Origin: Pseudoclavibacter sp. AY1F1
GTDB taxonomy: Bacteria > Actinomycetota > Actinomycetes > Actinomycetales > Microbacteriaceae
NCBI RefSeq assembly: GCF_002931075.1
Contig: NZ_PSTQ01000014.1
Span: 33,329 to 97,328 of the forward strand
DNA length: 64,000 bases
Reading direction: 5' to 3'
Position 1 is the stretch's first letter, and every line of letters starts with the position of its first letter. A program made the translations under genes and the position numbers. Of this stretch, positions 45,163 to 54,826 are shown piece after piece. Below the pieces are notes generated by a model that saw nothing but the letters and a program-made list of their open reading frames with translations, ran no database searches and had not been told where the DNA came from.

Positions 45163-45285
45163 ATGAAAGTTCGCAACTCCCTGAAGGCGCTCAAGAAGGT
45201 TCCAGGCGCCCAGATCGTCCGCCGCCGCGGCCGCACGTTTGTCATCAACAAGAAGAACCCGCGCATGAAGGCCCGTCAGGGGTGA
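45163..45285 (+). CDS. rpmJ: 50S ribosomal protein L36, zinc-free type
   Basis: A 40-residue basic protein beginning [19 protein letters not shown] and continuing [21 protein letters not shown], the L36 type B (YkgO) pattern. The Cys-Cys-Cys-His zinc ribbon of standard L36 is absent; there is no Cys at all. Such copies replace the zinc-binding form under zinc limitation and free zinc. AAGGAAG is a good ribosome site. The divergent CobW-like gene and the palindrome between them fit a Zur-controlled pair. Confidence 0.92.
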   Translation: MKVRNSLKALKKVPGAQIVRRRGRTFVINKKNPRMKARQG

Positions 45286-45417
45286 TCTCCCAGCAGCCAC
45301 GCCCGCAGCCGCGCACACGACACCCGGAACTGCCAGAATGTGGGAGGACGTGCTCGTCGCGTCCACCGAAGGCCGGCGCAGACGCGCGGCGCTGACGCAC
45401 CTCTGAGGAGATTCACC

Positions 45418-46407
45418 ATGACTGTGCTCATCACCGGCGGAGCCGGCTACATCGGCGCTCACGTGCTCGCGGCCCTCGAGGCCCGCGGCGATAAGGCGGT
45501 TGTTGTCGACGACCTCACGACGGGAACGCCAGAGAAGGTCGGTGCGACGCCACACTTCAACTTCGACATCTCGACGACGGGTGCGGCGGATGCGCTTGCC
45601 GACATCATGCAGGCGCTCGAGGTGACGAGCGTCATCCATTTTGCCGCGAAGAAGCAGGTTGGCGAGTCGGTGGCGAAGCCGGCCTGGTACTACCAGCAGA
45701 ACATGGGTGGGCTCGCGAACGTGCTCGAGGCGATGCAGCGTGCCAGCGTGAAGAGCCTCGTGTTCTCGTCGTCGGCTGCGGTCTACGGCCTCGGTACGGG
45801 GTCGGACGAGCCGATCCGTGAGGACGACGTCAAGAACCCCATCAACCCGTATGGCCAGACGAAGCTGGCGGGGGAGTGGCTTGTGCAGGCTGCGGCGAAG
45901 GCTGCTGGCATTTCTGCGGTGTCGTTGCGCTACTTCAACGTGGCGGGTGCTGGCAGCGATGAGCTGGCTGACCGCTTCGCCCTGAACCTCGTGCCGATGA
46001 TCTTCGAGAAGCTGGCCGAGGGGAAGTCGCCGCTCGTGTTCGGCGATGACTACGCGACCCCGGATGGCACGTGTGTGCGCGACTACGTGCACGTCGTCGA
46101 TCTGGCGGATGCGCACCTCGCGGTCCTGGATGCGATCGCGGCGGGCACCCAGGTGTCGTCGGAGTACAACGTCGGCCGCGGCGAGGGCTATTCGGTTTTC
46201 GATGTGGTGGATGCGGTGCGTCGCGCGAGCGGGCAGCAGTTCGAGGCGGAGGTGGCTCCGCGCCGCCCGGGTGACCCCGCGCTCCTGGTGGCGGACGCAT
46301 CCCGGATTAAGGATGAGCTCGGCTGGACGGCGAAGTTCTCGCTCGACGACATGGTGACGTCGGCCTGGTCGGGCTTCGAGCGCAACGGGGCCCCCGTCAA
46401 GGCGTAG
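45418..46407 (+). CDS. galE: UDP-glucose 4-epimerase
   Basis: A 329-residue extended SDR that interconverts UDP-glucose and UDP-galactose. NAD loop TGGAGYIGAHV at residues 7-17, Ser in SSSAAVYG, the catalytic YGQTK, and RDYVHVVDLADAHL, all GalE hallmarks. GAGGAG precedes the ATG. It supplies UDP-galactose for the exopolysaccharide genes downstream. Its last 11 bases overlap the end of the convergent acyltransferase gene. Confidence 0.95.
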   Translation: MTVLITGGAGYIGAHVLAALEARGDKAVVVDDLTTGTPEKVGATPHFNFDISTTGAADALADIMQALEVTSVIHFAAKKQVGESVAKPAWYYQQNMGGLANVLEAMQRASVKSLVFSSSAAVYGLGTGSDEPIREDDVKNPINPYGQTKLAGEWLVQAAAKAAGISAVSLRYFNVAGAGSDELADRFALNLVPMIFEKLAEGKSPLVFGDDYATPDGTCVRDYVHVVDLADAHLAVLDAIAAGTQVSSEYNVGRGEGYSVFDVVDAVRRASGQQFEAEVAPRRPGDPALLVADASRIKDELGWTAKFSLDDMVTSAWSGFERNGAPVKA

Positions 46408-47569
46408 CGCTGGGGCGGGGGCGGGCCTTCGGGAACACGAACAGCGCGTCCCCTGCCGGCCATCGGCGGAGCCAGCAGAACAGGTAGCTGAGTCCCAGGG
46501 CGACGGCGGTGTTGATGATGAGCAGCCAGGTTGGGTCGAAGATGCCCCAATCGCCCATCCACGAGGTGATCATGATCTGCGCCGGGTAGTGCACGACGTA
46601 GAAGACGACCGAGTTGCGGCCGATGTACTGCAGCCAGCGCGCTGAGTCTCCGTCGCGGCCTCTTTGGACGCCGGTGGCGCGGCGGGTGATCATGATGATT
46701 GCGGCGACTCCAGCGAGTACGACCGGAATCCACACGAGTTCGTAGCGGTCGATGATGCGGGTCGCCGCGGTGATGGAGTCGTCGCTGGGGGCCGTCGACG
46801 ACGAGCCGGACACCCACCGGAGCGCGCCGTCGAGGCCGAAATAGGTGCCGTGTGTCTGCCCGATCAGCAACGCGCCGAAGCCGGCGGCCATGGCGGTGCA
46901 TCCGATGAGCAGCGGCCACGTCTCGATGCGGGCCAGCGCGCTCCGGTAGCGGGTGACGAGGTGTCCGGCGAAGAAGAAGCCGCCGTAGTAGGCGAGTTCA
47001 CCCCACATCTCGACTGGCCCGATTCCGCGGGCTGAGAGGAGCGCGCTGATGCCCCAGAGGGTGAGCGGTACGGCGGCGAACCAGGGTCCGCGGATGCGCG
47101 TGAGGAGTGGGGCTGCGAGGTAGTAGATCGCGAGGTAGAGGATGAACCAGAGCCAGCTGAGGGGGAACCAGTTGCTGGGGTTCGTCCACTCGTCTTGCAT
47201 GGTGACGAGCCAGTAGACGCTTCCCCAGAGCAGGTACGGCCAGGCCAGAGTTCGGAGTTTGCTCGTGTAGTAGGTGGGGCCGGTTTTTGCGAGTGAGCGG
47301 CCGAGCAGCATGCCGGAGAGCAGGAGGAGGGTGCTCATCCGGTAGGGGGCGAAGAACGTGTTGACGTCGTTGATGATGCCCGTTGGGGCGACGTTGATGA
47401 CAAAAAGGGGGATCGCGCTCGCGTGGAATGTGACGACGAGCAGGATCGCCGCGCCGCGCACGAGATCCATCCAGTGTTGGCGGTGTTTCGCGGGCGCTGG
47501 GGTAGAACGCGGTTTCACATCCACGTGGAAGTGGGGAGCCTGGTGCTCTGTGGGTGCTGGTGTGCTCAT
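46397..47569 (-). CDS. Acyltransferase-3 family membrane protein
   Basis: A 390-residue membrane protein of the acyltransferase 3 (OafA-like) family, which adds acetyl or other acyl groups to surface sugars. It starts with the typical RQHWMDLVRGAAILLVVTFHAS, whose His is the usual catalytic residue. About ten helices follow, with YYTSKLRTLAWPYLLWG and GRNSVVFYVVHYPAQIM. The N-terminal 35 residues are polar. It is paralogous to the next gene on the same strand, ten bases apart, and probably decorates the exopolysaccharide. Confidence 0.9.
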   Translation of the reverse strand: MSTPAPTEHQAPHFHVDVKPRSTPAPAKHRQHWMDLVRGAAILLVVTFHASAIPLFVINVAPTGIINDVNTFFAPYRMSTLLLLSGMLLGRSLAKTGPTYYTSKLRTLAWPYLLWGSVYWLVTMQDEWTNPSNWFPLSWLWFILYLAIYYLAAPLLTRIRGPWFAAVPLTLWGISALLSARGIGPVEMWGELAYYGGFFFAGHLVTRYRSALARIETWPLLIGCTAMAAGFGALLIGQTHGTYFGLDGALRWVSGSSSTAPSDDSITAATRIIDRYELVWIPVVLAGVAAIIMITRRATGVQRGRDGDSARWLQYIGRNSVVFYVVHYPAQIMITSWMGDWGIFDPTWLLIINTAVALGLSYLFCWLRRWPAGDALFVFPKARPRPSATP

Positions 47570-47579
47570 CGGGTTTTGC

Positions 47580-48635
47580 TTATCTCGGGAAGAGGAATAG
47601 TGCGTCTGCGGCGCGGCTTCTGCGTCGGAGTGCAACGGCGCCGAACGATACGGCAAGTGCGGCGATGATGCACGCGGTCATCATGAGTGGCTGCGAGGTG
47701 ACGCCGCCTGCGTCGAGCAGTTTCACGACCATGATTTGCAGCGGGTAGTGGATGAGGTAGAACACGATCGAGTTGCGGCCGATGTACTGCAGGAAGCGGG
47801 ACATGGCGGGTTCTTGGCGTCCGTCCAGCGAGCCTCGGATGCGCCTCGCGAGCAGCATGGTTCCCGCGATTCCGGCGAGGACGATCGGCACCCACAGGAG
47901 CTCGAAGCGCTCGATGGTGCCGGTGTCGTTTGTGCCTGGCTCCTCGCCGCTGCCGAGCGCCAAGCCGTGCTCCTGCAGCACCAGGAGCGCCGCGAACACG
48001 GAGCTGCCGACGAGGAGGACCACCATGGTCGGCGCGGTGTCGAAGCGGCGCAGCGCGTGCCGGTGCTGCGAGATGAGGTAGCCGGTGAAGAAGAAGCCGC
48101 CGTAGTAGCTGAGGTCGAAGAGCGTGCCGACGGGCGCGGTCGTACTCAGCATCCAGAGCGCGATCGGGACGAGCGCGAACCACGGGCCGCGGATGCGCGT
48201 GAGCAGGGGAGCGGCGACGTAGTAGGCGAACAGGCAGAGGATGAACCAGAGCCAGCTGCGGGTGGCCCAGCCGTCTGGGCGCATCCACTCTGTTGGGTTC
48301 TCGGTGGCGATCCAGAAGATGACGAGCCAGACGACGTATGGCCAGGCGAGGGTGCGGAGCTTGCTGGTGTAGTAGCGGCCTGGTGGTTTGGCGAGCGCGA
48401 GGGGGAGGAGGAGTCCGGAGAGCAGCATGAGCGATGACATGCGGAACGGCGCGAAGTAGAGGGTGATGTCGTCGACGATGGTGCCCGGCTGGATGTCCGC
48501 GATGTGCATCGGAACGTCGATCGCGTGGTTGGCGATGACGAGGAGGATCGCGGCGCCGCGGATGACGTCGATCCAGCGTTCGCGCTGGCGTGGCAGGGTC
48601 GCCGACGGGCGTGCTGCCGCGTCTTGTGTTGCCAT
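47580..48635 (-). CDS. Acyltransferase-3 family membrane protein (paralogue)
   Basis: A 351-residue paralogue with the same opening WIDVIRGAAILLVIANHAI and the matching segments YYTSKLRTLAWPYVVWL and GRNSIVFYLIHYPLQIM. The motif residues Arg and His of the first helix are kept. Both genes are on the minus strand and clearly arose by tandem duplication. Unlike the broken copy near 61.9 kb, neither carries a C-terminal SGNH domain. Confidence 0.9.
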   Translation of the reverse strand: MATQDAAARPSATLPRQRERWIDVIRGAAILLVIANHAIDVPMHIADIQPGTIVDDITLYFAPFRMSSLMLLSGLLLPLALAKPPGRYYTSKLRTLAWPYVVWLVIFWIATENPTEWMRPDGWATRSWLWFILCLFAYYVAAPLLTRIRGPWFALVPIALWMLSTTAPVGTLFDLSYYGGFFFTGYLISQHRHALRRFDTAPTMVVLLVGSSVFAALLVLQEHGLALGSGEEPGTNDTGTIERFELLWVPIVLAGIAGTMLLARRIRGSLDGRQEPAMSRFLQYIGRNSIVFYLIHYPLQIMVVKLLDAGGVTSQPLMMTACIIAALAVSFGAVALRRRSRAADALFLFPR

Positions 48636-48813
48636 TGGTTTCCCGTCTCGCCGTGTCTCGACGCTACACTTGCCCTCTTTTTGGGCTCAGACATGGCGAA
48701 TTTGTGGGAATCTGAAATGACGTCCAGGGCTAAATCCCGCGGATCCGCGCGTGTCGGAAGGGCCTTCGGTTCCCCGGGGAGTACAAGGCGGCGCGCTGGG
48801 CCGGTACGATCAC

Positions 48814-49596
48814 ATGGAAATGAAAACACGCAACCAGAGTGCGCGTCGTTGGCCCCAGCTGACACTGCTCGTGGTCGTGGCTCTCGCTGCGGTCGCGTTG
48901 GTGGCGCTGGCGTTCATGCCCCGACAGGTCCCCGCGGGGACCGGCGCTGACCCAGTTCTTACGATTTCCAGTTCGGAAGATGCCGCTTCGGCGACGAATT
49001 CCGCTGGTGCCCCTGCCGCTTCAGCACCGTCGGCGACCCCGGCTGGTGCCGGGCTGACGGTCGCTTTCATCGGCGACTCGTACACGGTTGGTGTCGGCGC
49101 AAGCGACCCGTCGCTGCGTTGGTCGACCTTGCTGGCGACCGCGAACGGTTGGGAAGAGCTGAATCTGGGTGTGAGCGGATCGAGCTACGGCCAGGGGTTG
49201 GACGAGTGGAACTCGTACGCGCTCCAGGTTGAAGAGGCCATCGAGGCGCAGCCCGACGTGGTCATCGTCTCCGGCGGTCTGAACATGTCGGAGCTCGATC
49301 AGGAGCTTGGTGTGGAGTCGGTCTTCACCGATCTGCGTGCGGGTCTGCCGGATGCACGCATCCTGGCGCTCTCGCCGTTCTGGGTGAGCACCGCGTACCC
49401 CGCTCAGCTGACCCTCACGGCGAACCTCATCAAGTCGGATGTGGCTGCGGTCGGCGGTGAGTACCTGGACATCGGTCACCTCTTCGAGGACGAGTTCCAG
49501 TACTTCGAGCTCGACGGTCTGCACCCGGACGATGCCGGCCACCAGCTGATCGCAAACGCCGTGGACGCGGGCCTGCCCGTGGAAATCGGCGGATAA
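48814..49596 (+). CDS. SGNH/GDSL hydrolase, membrane anchored
   Basis: About 260 residues. A signal-anchor helix (LTLLVVVALAAVALVALAF) near the N terminus is followed by a Ser/Ala-rich linker and an SGNH hydrolase domain. Block I IGDSYTVG carries the nucleophile Ser, then VSGSSYGQG, VIVSGGLNMS, and the C-terminal catalytic Asp-His pair in DGLHPDDAGH. It would act outside the cell, probably removing or moving acyl groups on polysaccharide. TACGAT at 48805 is a -10-like box very close to the start; the ATG at 48820 may be the real one. It is divergent from the acyltransferases. Confidence 0.88.
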   Translation: MEMKTRNQSARRWPQLTLLVVVALAAVALVALAFMPRQVPAGTGADPVLTISSSEDAASATNSAGAPAASAPSATPAGAGLTVAFIGDSYTVGVGASDPSLRWSTLLATANGWEELNLGVSGSSYGQGLDEWNSYALQVEEAIEAQPDVVIVSGGLNMSELDQELGVESVFTDLRAGLPDARILALSPFWVSTAYPAQLTLTANLIKSDVAAVGGEYLDIGHLFEDEFQYFELDGLHPDDAGHQLIANAVDAGLPVEIGG

Positions 49597-49808
49597 TTCG
49601 CGTTCTGCGCCATGGTGTGCCCGATCTGCGACCGATTTGGCACATTTCACGAATTTACAGCCCAATAACATGACACCAGTAGTATGAGGCCGGGCTTGCC
49701 CCAGCTTGCCTGAGATACCCCCTGCGCTCCGAACCGCGAGCCACCCGTTTCGTGCCTGCCGCGAAAGCGGCAGCGGCACGAGCGCGAGAGACACACGGAC
49801 GGACCTTT

Positions 49809-51272
49809 ATGGAACTGCGCGACTACCTGCGAATCCTGCACAAGAACTGGATCATCATCCTGATCTGCACGCTGGCGGGAGTGGCGGGCGGGGCTGGGGT
49901 GTCGCTGTTAATGACTCCGAAGTACGAGGCAACGGCGGAACTCTACGTATCCGTGCGCTCCTCCGACGGTGGCCAGGCACAGGAACTCAACCAGGGAACG
50001 ACCTTCGCGCGCCAGGCCGTGCAGTCCTACACGACCGTTGTTGACAAGGAGATCGTTACCACTCGCGTTATCGAAGAGCTCGGGCTCGACGTTACGCCCG
50101 AACAGCTTGCGGAGCAGGTCACTGCGACTAACGAGCTTAATACGGTTGTGATTGCAATCTCGGTGGTCAACGGAGATCCGACGCTGGCTGCCAACATCGC
50201 AAACTCGGTCGCGACGAACTTCATCGACGTCATCGTGAACGAGCTCGAGAAGCCGGCCGGGGCGTCACCTAGCTTGGTAAAGATCGAGCCGGTTCAGTCT
50301 GCGCAGATCCCTTCGTCGCCCATCGCGCCGCGGGTGCCGCTTAACGTGATCCTGGGGGCGCTTGTTGGCCTGGCCTTGGGGATCGGAATCGCTGTTCTTC
50401 GTCAGGTGGTCGACACCAAGGTCCGCAGCACGCACGACATCGCTCAAATCACGGATCGCCCCGTCATTGGCACAATCGCCTTTGACGCTGACGCTGGTCG
50501 ACGTCCACTGATCGTGCACGAAGAGCCCAAGAACCCCAAGGCCGAGTCCTACCGTGCCCTTCGCACGAACCTCCGCTTCATGGATATCGAGAACACGCGC
50601 CACAGCTTCGTCGTCACGAGCTCGCTTCCCTCGGAAGGTAAGAGCACGACCTCGGCCAACATCGCGATTGCCCTTGCCGAGCAGGGCGCCAAGGTCGTTC
50701 TCGTCGACGGCGATCTCCGCAAGCCAAAGGTCGCGACGACCATGGGCGTCGACGGCTCCGTCGGTCTTACCGACCTGCTCAGCGGTCGGGCGGAACCTAA
50801 GGACGTGCTGCAGCGCTGGGGTCGTGGCCGGCTCTATGTGCTTCCAGCCGGACGCATCCCACCGAACCCGAGCGAGCTGCTCGGTTCCCACACGATGCAG
50901 CAGGTCCACGACCAGCTGCTCGCCGAGCACGACTACGTCATCATCGACGCACCACCTCTGCTACTCGTCACCGATGGGGCGGTCTTGAGCGAGCTCGCGC
51001 ACGGCACATTGCTCGTCGTGGCGAGCGGCCAGACTCCGCGCTCCGCGCTTGCAGGCGCCGTGGCTCAGCTTGAAGGTATCGGTTCGGAAGTGTCCGGCAT
51101 CGTTGTCACCAAGGTGCCCACTAAGGGTCCGGACTCCTACGCGTACGGCTCCTACGGTGCCTATGGCGCTTACTACGGAACGGACGAAGCGGGCAATCCG
51201 ACCACAGAGTACCGAAAGGTCGGAACCGGGCAGATGCCGATCATTAGCGCGAAGCGACGCCAGAAGGACTGA
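49809..51272 (+). CDS. Polysaccharide chain-length regulator with tyrosine kinase
   Basis: A 487-residue single-chain Wzz plus BY-kinase (CapAB/Wzc-like). A Wzz domain with two helices (IIILICTLAGVAGGAGVSLL near residue 16 and a second near 185) is followed by the kinase: Walker A SSLPSEGKSTTSA, Walker A' VVLVDGDLRKP and Walker B YVIIDAPPLLLVTD. The C terminus has a tyrosine cluster, DSYAYGSYGAYGAYYG, the expected autophosphorylation site. It controls polymer length and export and opens the long plus-strand exopolysaccharide operon. Confidence 0.94.
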   Translation: MELRDYLRILHKNWIIILICTLAGVAGGAGVSLLMTPKYEATAELYVSVRSSDGGQAQELNQGTTFARQAVQSYTTVVDKEIVTTRVIEELGLDVTPEQLAEQVTATNELNTVVIAISVVNGDPTLAANIANSVATNFIDVIVNELEKPAGASPSLVKIEPVQSAQIPSSPIAPRVPLNVILGALVGLALGIGIAVLRQVVDTKVRSTHDIAQITDRPVIGTIAFDADAGRRPLIVHEEPKNPKAESYRALRTNLRFMDIENTRHSFVVTSSLPSEGKSTTSANIAIALAEQGAKVVLVDGDLRKPKVATTMGVDGSVGLTDLLSGRAEPKDVLQRWGRGRLYVLPAGRIPPNPSELLGSHTMQQVHDQLLAEHDYVIIDAPPLLLVTDGAVLSELAHGTLLVVASGQTPRSALAGAVAQLEGIGSEVSGIVVTKVPTKGPDSYAYGSYGAYGAYYGTDEAGNPTTEYRKVGTGQMPIISAKRRQKD

Positions 51273-51322
51273 TCTCCGCGCACTGCGCATCCAGTTGTCG
51301 GCGAAATAGGGGAAGACAGAAC

Positions 51323-52435
51323 ATGCCATCAGTCGCCATCATCGGTACACGTGGATACCCGAGCTACTACGGGGGGTTTGAGACGGCCGTGAGGCAGCTT
51401 GCACCCTATTTGGCTGAGCAGGGCTGGGACGTTCTCGTCTACGGCCGAGACGGGTCGACCGTCGAAGACGATCCGAATCGCGATGAGCGGGTGCGCACGA
51501 GAAAGACCCATGGGCTCGAATCGAAATCGCTCAGCACACTCTCCTACGGTCTGACGGCCAGCCTCGATGCCACGCTTCGCAAACCCGACGTGGCGCTTGT
51601 GATGAATGTGGCGAACGGATTCTGGCTCCCGCTCCTCAAAGCGAGGGGCATTCCGGTGCTGACGAACGTGGACGGCATCGAGTGGGATCGCGACAAATGG
51701 GGCGCGGCCGCCAAGTTCATGTTCAAGTCGGGGGCCAAGCTCACAGCTCGCTACTCGAACGGGTTGGTCTATGACGCTGAGGCCATTGCAGACCGCTGGC
51801 GACGGGACTTCGGCCGGGAGGGGTTCTTCATTCCCTACGGCGGAGATGAGCCGGCGATCGGTCCAGTCGAACCGGGTTTAGAGCGACGCAAGTACGTCAT
51901 GGTCGTCGCACGCTTTGTGCCTGAGAACACCATTCCGGAGTTCTTCTCCGCGGTCGCGGAAATCGCCAGGACTCGAGATGTGATCATCGTCGGTTCCTCC
52001 GGTTATCAGGGTGAGCTCGATGATTGGGCACAGCGCCTCGACGACGAACATCCGCGCGTTCAGTGGCTTGGTCACGTCAAGGACGACCGCCGTCTCCATG
52101 CGCTCTGGCAACACGCAGGCGCGTACTTCCATGGTCACAGCGTCGGTGGTACTAACCCGGCGTTGGTACAGGCCATGGCTTGTGGCGCCCCGACCGTGGC
52201 CCGAGACACAGTCTTCAACCGCGAGGTGTTGGGTGAACACGGTGTGTTTGTCCGGCCGGAACCGACAGAAATTGCGGCCGCAATCGAAGACTTGATCCAG
52301 GACCCAGCACAGCAAGAAGTGCTCTCAGATGGCGTCCGGGGGCGAGCTGCGGAGAGTTACACGTGGGACCTAGTCAATAGCAAGTACGAGCGCGCTCTTT
52401 TGCGAGCGATCAAACTCAACCCCTCTTCGCGGTAG
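51323..52435 (+). CDS. DUF1972-type glycosyltransferase
   Basis: A 370-residue glycosyltransferase with the DUF1972 N terminus (VAIIGTRGYPSYYGGFETAV, a family hallmark) and a GT4-like C-terminal half (VVARFVPENTIPEFFSA, HVKDDRRLHALWQHAGAYFHGHSVGGTNPALVQAMACGAPTVA described in pieces). Relatives are rhamnosyltransferases in polysaccharide clusters. It follows the kinase by about 50 bases and precedes ugd, so it probably adds an early sugar of the repeat unit. Confidence 0.9.
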   Translation: MPSVAIIGTRGYPSYYGGFETAVRQLAPYLAEQGWDVLVYGRDGSTVEDDPNRDERVRTRKTHGLESKSLSTLSYGLTASLDATLRKPDVALVMNVANGFWLPLLKARGIPVLTNVDGIEWDRDKWGAAAKFMFKSGAKLTARYSNGLVYDAEAIADRWRRDFGREGFFIPYGGDEPAIGPVEPGLERRKYVMVVARFVPENTIPEFFSAVAEIARTRDVIIVGSSGYQGELDDWAQRLDDEHPRVQWLGHVKDDRRLHALWQHAGAYFHGHSVGGTNPALVQAMACGAPTVARDTVFNREVLGEHGVFVRPEPTEIAAAIEDLIQDPAQQEVLSDGVRGRAAESYTWDLVNSKYERALLRAIKLNPSSR

Positions 52436-52469
52436 CCCGCGCTTTCGTCTCACCATAGGAGTGAACACC

Positions 52470-53777
52470 TTGAAGCTTTCCGTCATCGGCTGTGGATACC
52501 TCGGTGCCGTGCACGCCTCCGCTATGGCTTCCATCGGACACGATGTCGTCGGAATTGATGTCGACGCTTTGAAGATCGAAAAGCTGTCGACAGGGAAGTC
52601 ACCGTTCTTCGAACCGGGACTCGACGAGCTGCTTTCGGAAGGCCTGGCGACCGGCCGACTTCGTTTTTCGACAGAAATGTCGGACGCTGCTGACGCGACA
52701 GTCCACTTCATCGGTGTCGGGACGCCGCAGGTCGCTGGGAAGGACAATGCGGATCTGAGGTACGTGTATGCCGCAATCGAGTCGCTTCTGACCGTTCTCA
52801 AGCCGGATGATTTGGTCGTCGGAAAGTCGACTGTCCCGGTCGGAACCGCTGCCGAGCTCGCTGTGAAAATTCGCCCTTCGGGCGCGCGTCTGCTTTGGAA
52901 CCCCGAATTCCTTCGTGAGGGATTCGCGGTGCAAGACACGCTCCGTCCGGATCGAGTTGTCTACGGCGTAGAAAGCGCGCGGGAAAATGCCCCGGAGGTT
53001 GCGAAGCTCGACGACGTCTACGCTCCCGTCCTGGCAGGCGGGATGCGTCGGCTGGTCATGAATCTCCCGACGGCCGAACTCGTGAAGGTGTCCGCGAACG
53101 CATTCTTGGCCACGAAGATCTCGTTCATCAACGCGATGGCAGAGATCTCGGAGGTCGTTGGGGCCGACGTCACGCAATTGGCGGATGCGATCGGGGCCGA
53201 CGACCGTATTGGTCGCAAGTTCCTCAACGCTGGTATCGGATTCGGCGGCGGATGCTTGCCGAAAGATATCCGTGCCTTTGCTGCCCGAGCCGGTGAACTC
53301 GGCGTCGGCGACGCGGTTGGGTTCCTTCGCGAAGTCGACCAGATCAACCTCCGTCGTCGTCAGCGTGTCGTTGACCTCGTGGTTCAGAGCCAGGGCGGCG
53401 ACGTAACAGGCGAGAAGGTGGCGGTTCTTGGGCTCGCATTCAAGCCGAACTCAGACGACGTTCGGGATTCGCCCGCTGTGGACGTGGCTTCGAAGCTCAG
53501 CCTGTTGGGAGCTTCAGTCACGGCTACGGACCCTGAGGCGATTGAGAACTCCCGTCGACTGCTGCCTGGTGTCGAATTCGTCCCTGGGCCCGCTGATGCA
53601 GTCGTGGATGCTCGTGTAGTTGTTGTGGCCACGGAGTGGAAGCTGTTCAAAGACTTCGAGCCACCGCAGGTTGCCAAGGAAGAAGAACGTCTTGTCATCG
53701 ACGCGCGAAATTGCCTTCGTGCGGAGACTTGGACCTCAGCTGGTTGGAAGTACGTCGCTCTCGGGAAATCCGCTTGA
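52470..53777 (+). CDS. ugd: UDP-glucose 6-dehydrogenase
   Basis: A 435-residue enzyme making UDP-glucuronate with two NAD. NAD-binding IGCGYLGAVHA at the N terminus, STVPVGTA, NPEFLREGFAV, and the catalytic Cys in GFGGGCLPKDIRAF. The C-terminal UDP-binding half has VLGLAFKPNSDDVRDSPAVD. TTG is preferred because AGGAG lies at the right distance; GTG at 52461 is too close. The glucuronate suggests an acidic exopolysaccharide. The next gene overlaps by TTGA. Confidence 0.96.
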   Translation: MKLSVIGCGYLGAVHASAMASIGHDVVGIDVDALKIEKLSTGKSPFFEPGLDELLSEGLATGRLRFSTEMSDAADATVHFIGVGTPQVAGKDNADLRYVYAAIESLLTVLKPDDLVVGKSTVPVGTAAELAVKIRPSGARLLWNPEFLREGFAVQDTLRPDRVVYGVESARENAPEVAKLDDVYAPVLAGGMRRLVMNLPTAELVKVSANAFLATKISFINAMAEISEVVGADVTQLADAIGADDRIGRKFLNAGIGFGGGCLPKDIRAFAARAGELGVGDAVGFLREVDQINLRRRQRVVDLVVQSQGGDVTGEKVAVLGLAFKPNSDDVRDSPAVDVASKLSLLGASVTATDPEAIENSRRLLPGVEFVPGPADAVVDARVVVVATEWKLFKDFEPPQVAKEEERLVIDARNCLRAETWTSAGWKYVALGKSA

Positions 53778-54826
53778 CGCCCGCAGATTCGCTTCGGGGG
53801 CGGGCGTCCGAATCCGGACAGCGCCTTGATGCCGTCGCTTGGGCTGTGCCGCCCGGCAAGGGATTGAACACACGTCCTGCTCGGTTACTCGTTGAATTAG
53901 GGAAGCTTGGCGTCATCTCGGAAACTGCACCACGGTATTTCCACGGGCGAGCCGCGGCCGAGGGGCACTCAGTTAGCGCCGGCAGCTTCGATCCGATCCG
54001 CGGTGTACCTGTCTCCGCCAAGGCCCTCGCCGTACTCTCCCCGGTCTTCCGCGCGGGAGCGCATCCGGGTGCTTTCTGGTACGACTTCTATGACGACTGG
54101 GCGCTTGCTCCCGATATCAACGCACTTCACCGACTGCACGCGGCGCGCTCCTACGCTTCGATGCGTCGAGGCGCAAACCAGGGCGTGCTCGTCACCTGCA
54201 ATTCGCCGTACATGGCGGGACGTGTTGGTCTCGACGGGGCCCATGTCGTGCCAAACGGCGTTGACGATGCTCTCGCAGATCACTCGCCTGCGGGGGATGA
54301 TGCGACGCGACTTCTCCTGCTTGGCAAGTTCTTCGATGGCCGTACTGACTGGGATCTGATTCTGAGAATTGCGGCTGCAACTGATTTCGACGAGATTGTG
54401 GTCGGACACCCGGGGGACAGCGAGTCGATGGGCCGCGTGCTTGACAGACTCCATCAGAAATTCGGCGAGCGTCTGGTCATCCGCGACTGGATCGACAGTT
54501 CAGATCTCGCGACATTTGCAGGGCCGCGGACAGTGGCACTTGTGCCGCACGTCGTAAGCGACTACACGCTCAGTCAGGACCTCATGAAGGTCTACCAGCT
54601 GCAGGGTCACGGCATTCGGGTGATCTGTCCGCGTCTGCTCTGGCCGACGCATTTGAGCGCCCGCTACGCCTACCTCGTGGACTTCGGCGCCGACTATTCT
54701 CGTCTTCTCACTGAGTGGATCGATAGCCCGACTATCGACGAAGAGTGGCGGCAAGCGTTCATTGCGGACAATTCGTGGGCCTCACGTGCGAGGGCGGTTG
54801 TCCAGCGGATGGAGGCTCTTCGATGA
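53774..54826 (+). CDS. Glycosyltransferase, GT4-like
   Basis: A 350-residue protein with GT-B features: VVPNGVDD, LLLLGKFFDG, DEIVVGHPGDSESMGRVLD and VYQLQGHGIRVICP in the donor-binding half. There is no membrane helix. The TTG start overlaps the ugd stop as TTGA; the open frame further upstream is inside ugd and non-homologous. The end overlaps the next gene as ATGA. It probably adds one sugar of the repeat unit, with no sign of which. Confidence 0.82.
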   Translation: MTPADSLRGRASESGQRLDAVAWAVPPGKGLNTRPARLLVELGKLGVISETAPRYFHGRAAAEGHSVSAGSFDPIRGVPVSAKALAVLSPVFRAGAHPGAFWYDFYDDWALAPDINALHRLHAARSYASMRRGANQGVLVTCNSPYMAGRVGLDGAHVVPNGVDDALADHSPAGDDATRLLLLGKFFDGRTDWDLILRIAAATDFDEIVVGHPGDSESMGRVLDRLHQKFGERLVIRDWIDSSDLATFAGPRTVALVPHVVSDYTLSQDLMKVYQLQGHGIRVICPRLLWPTHLSARYAYLVDFGADYSRLLTEWIDSPTIDEEWRQAFIADNSWASRARAVVQRMEALR

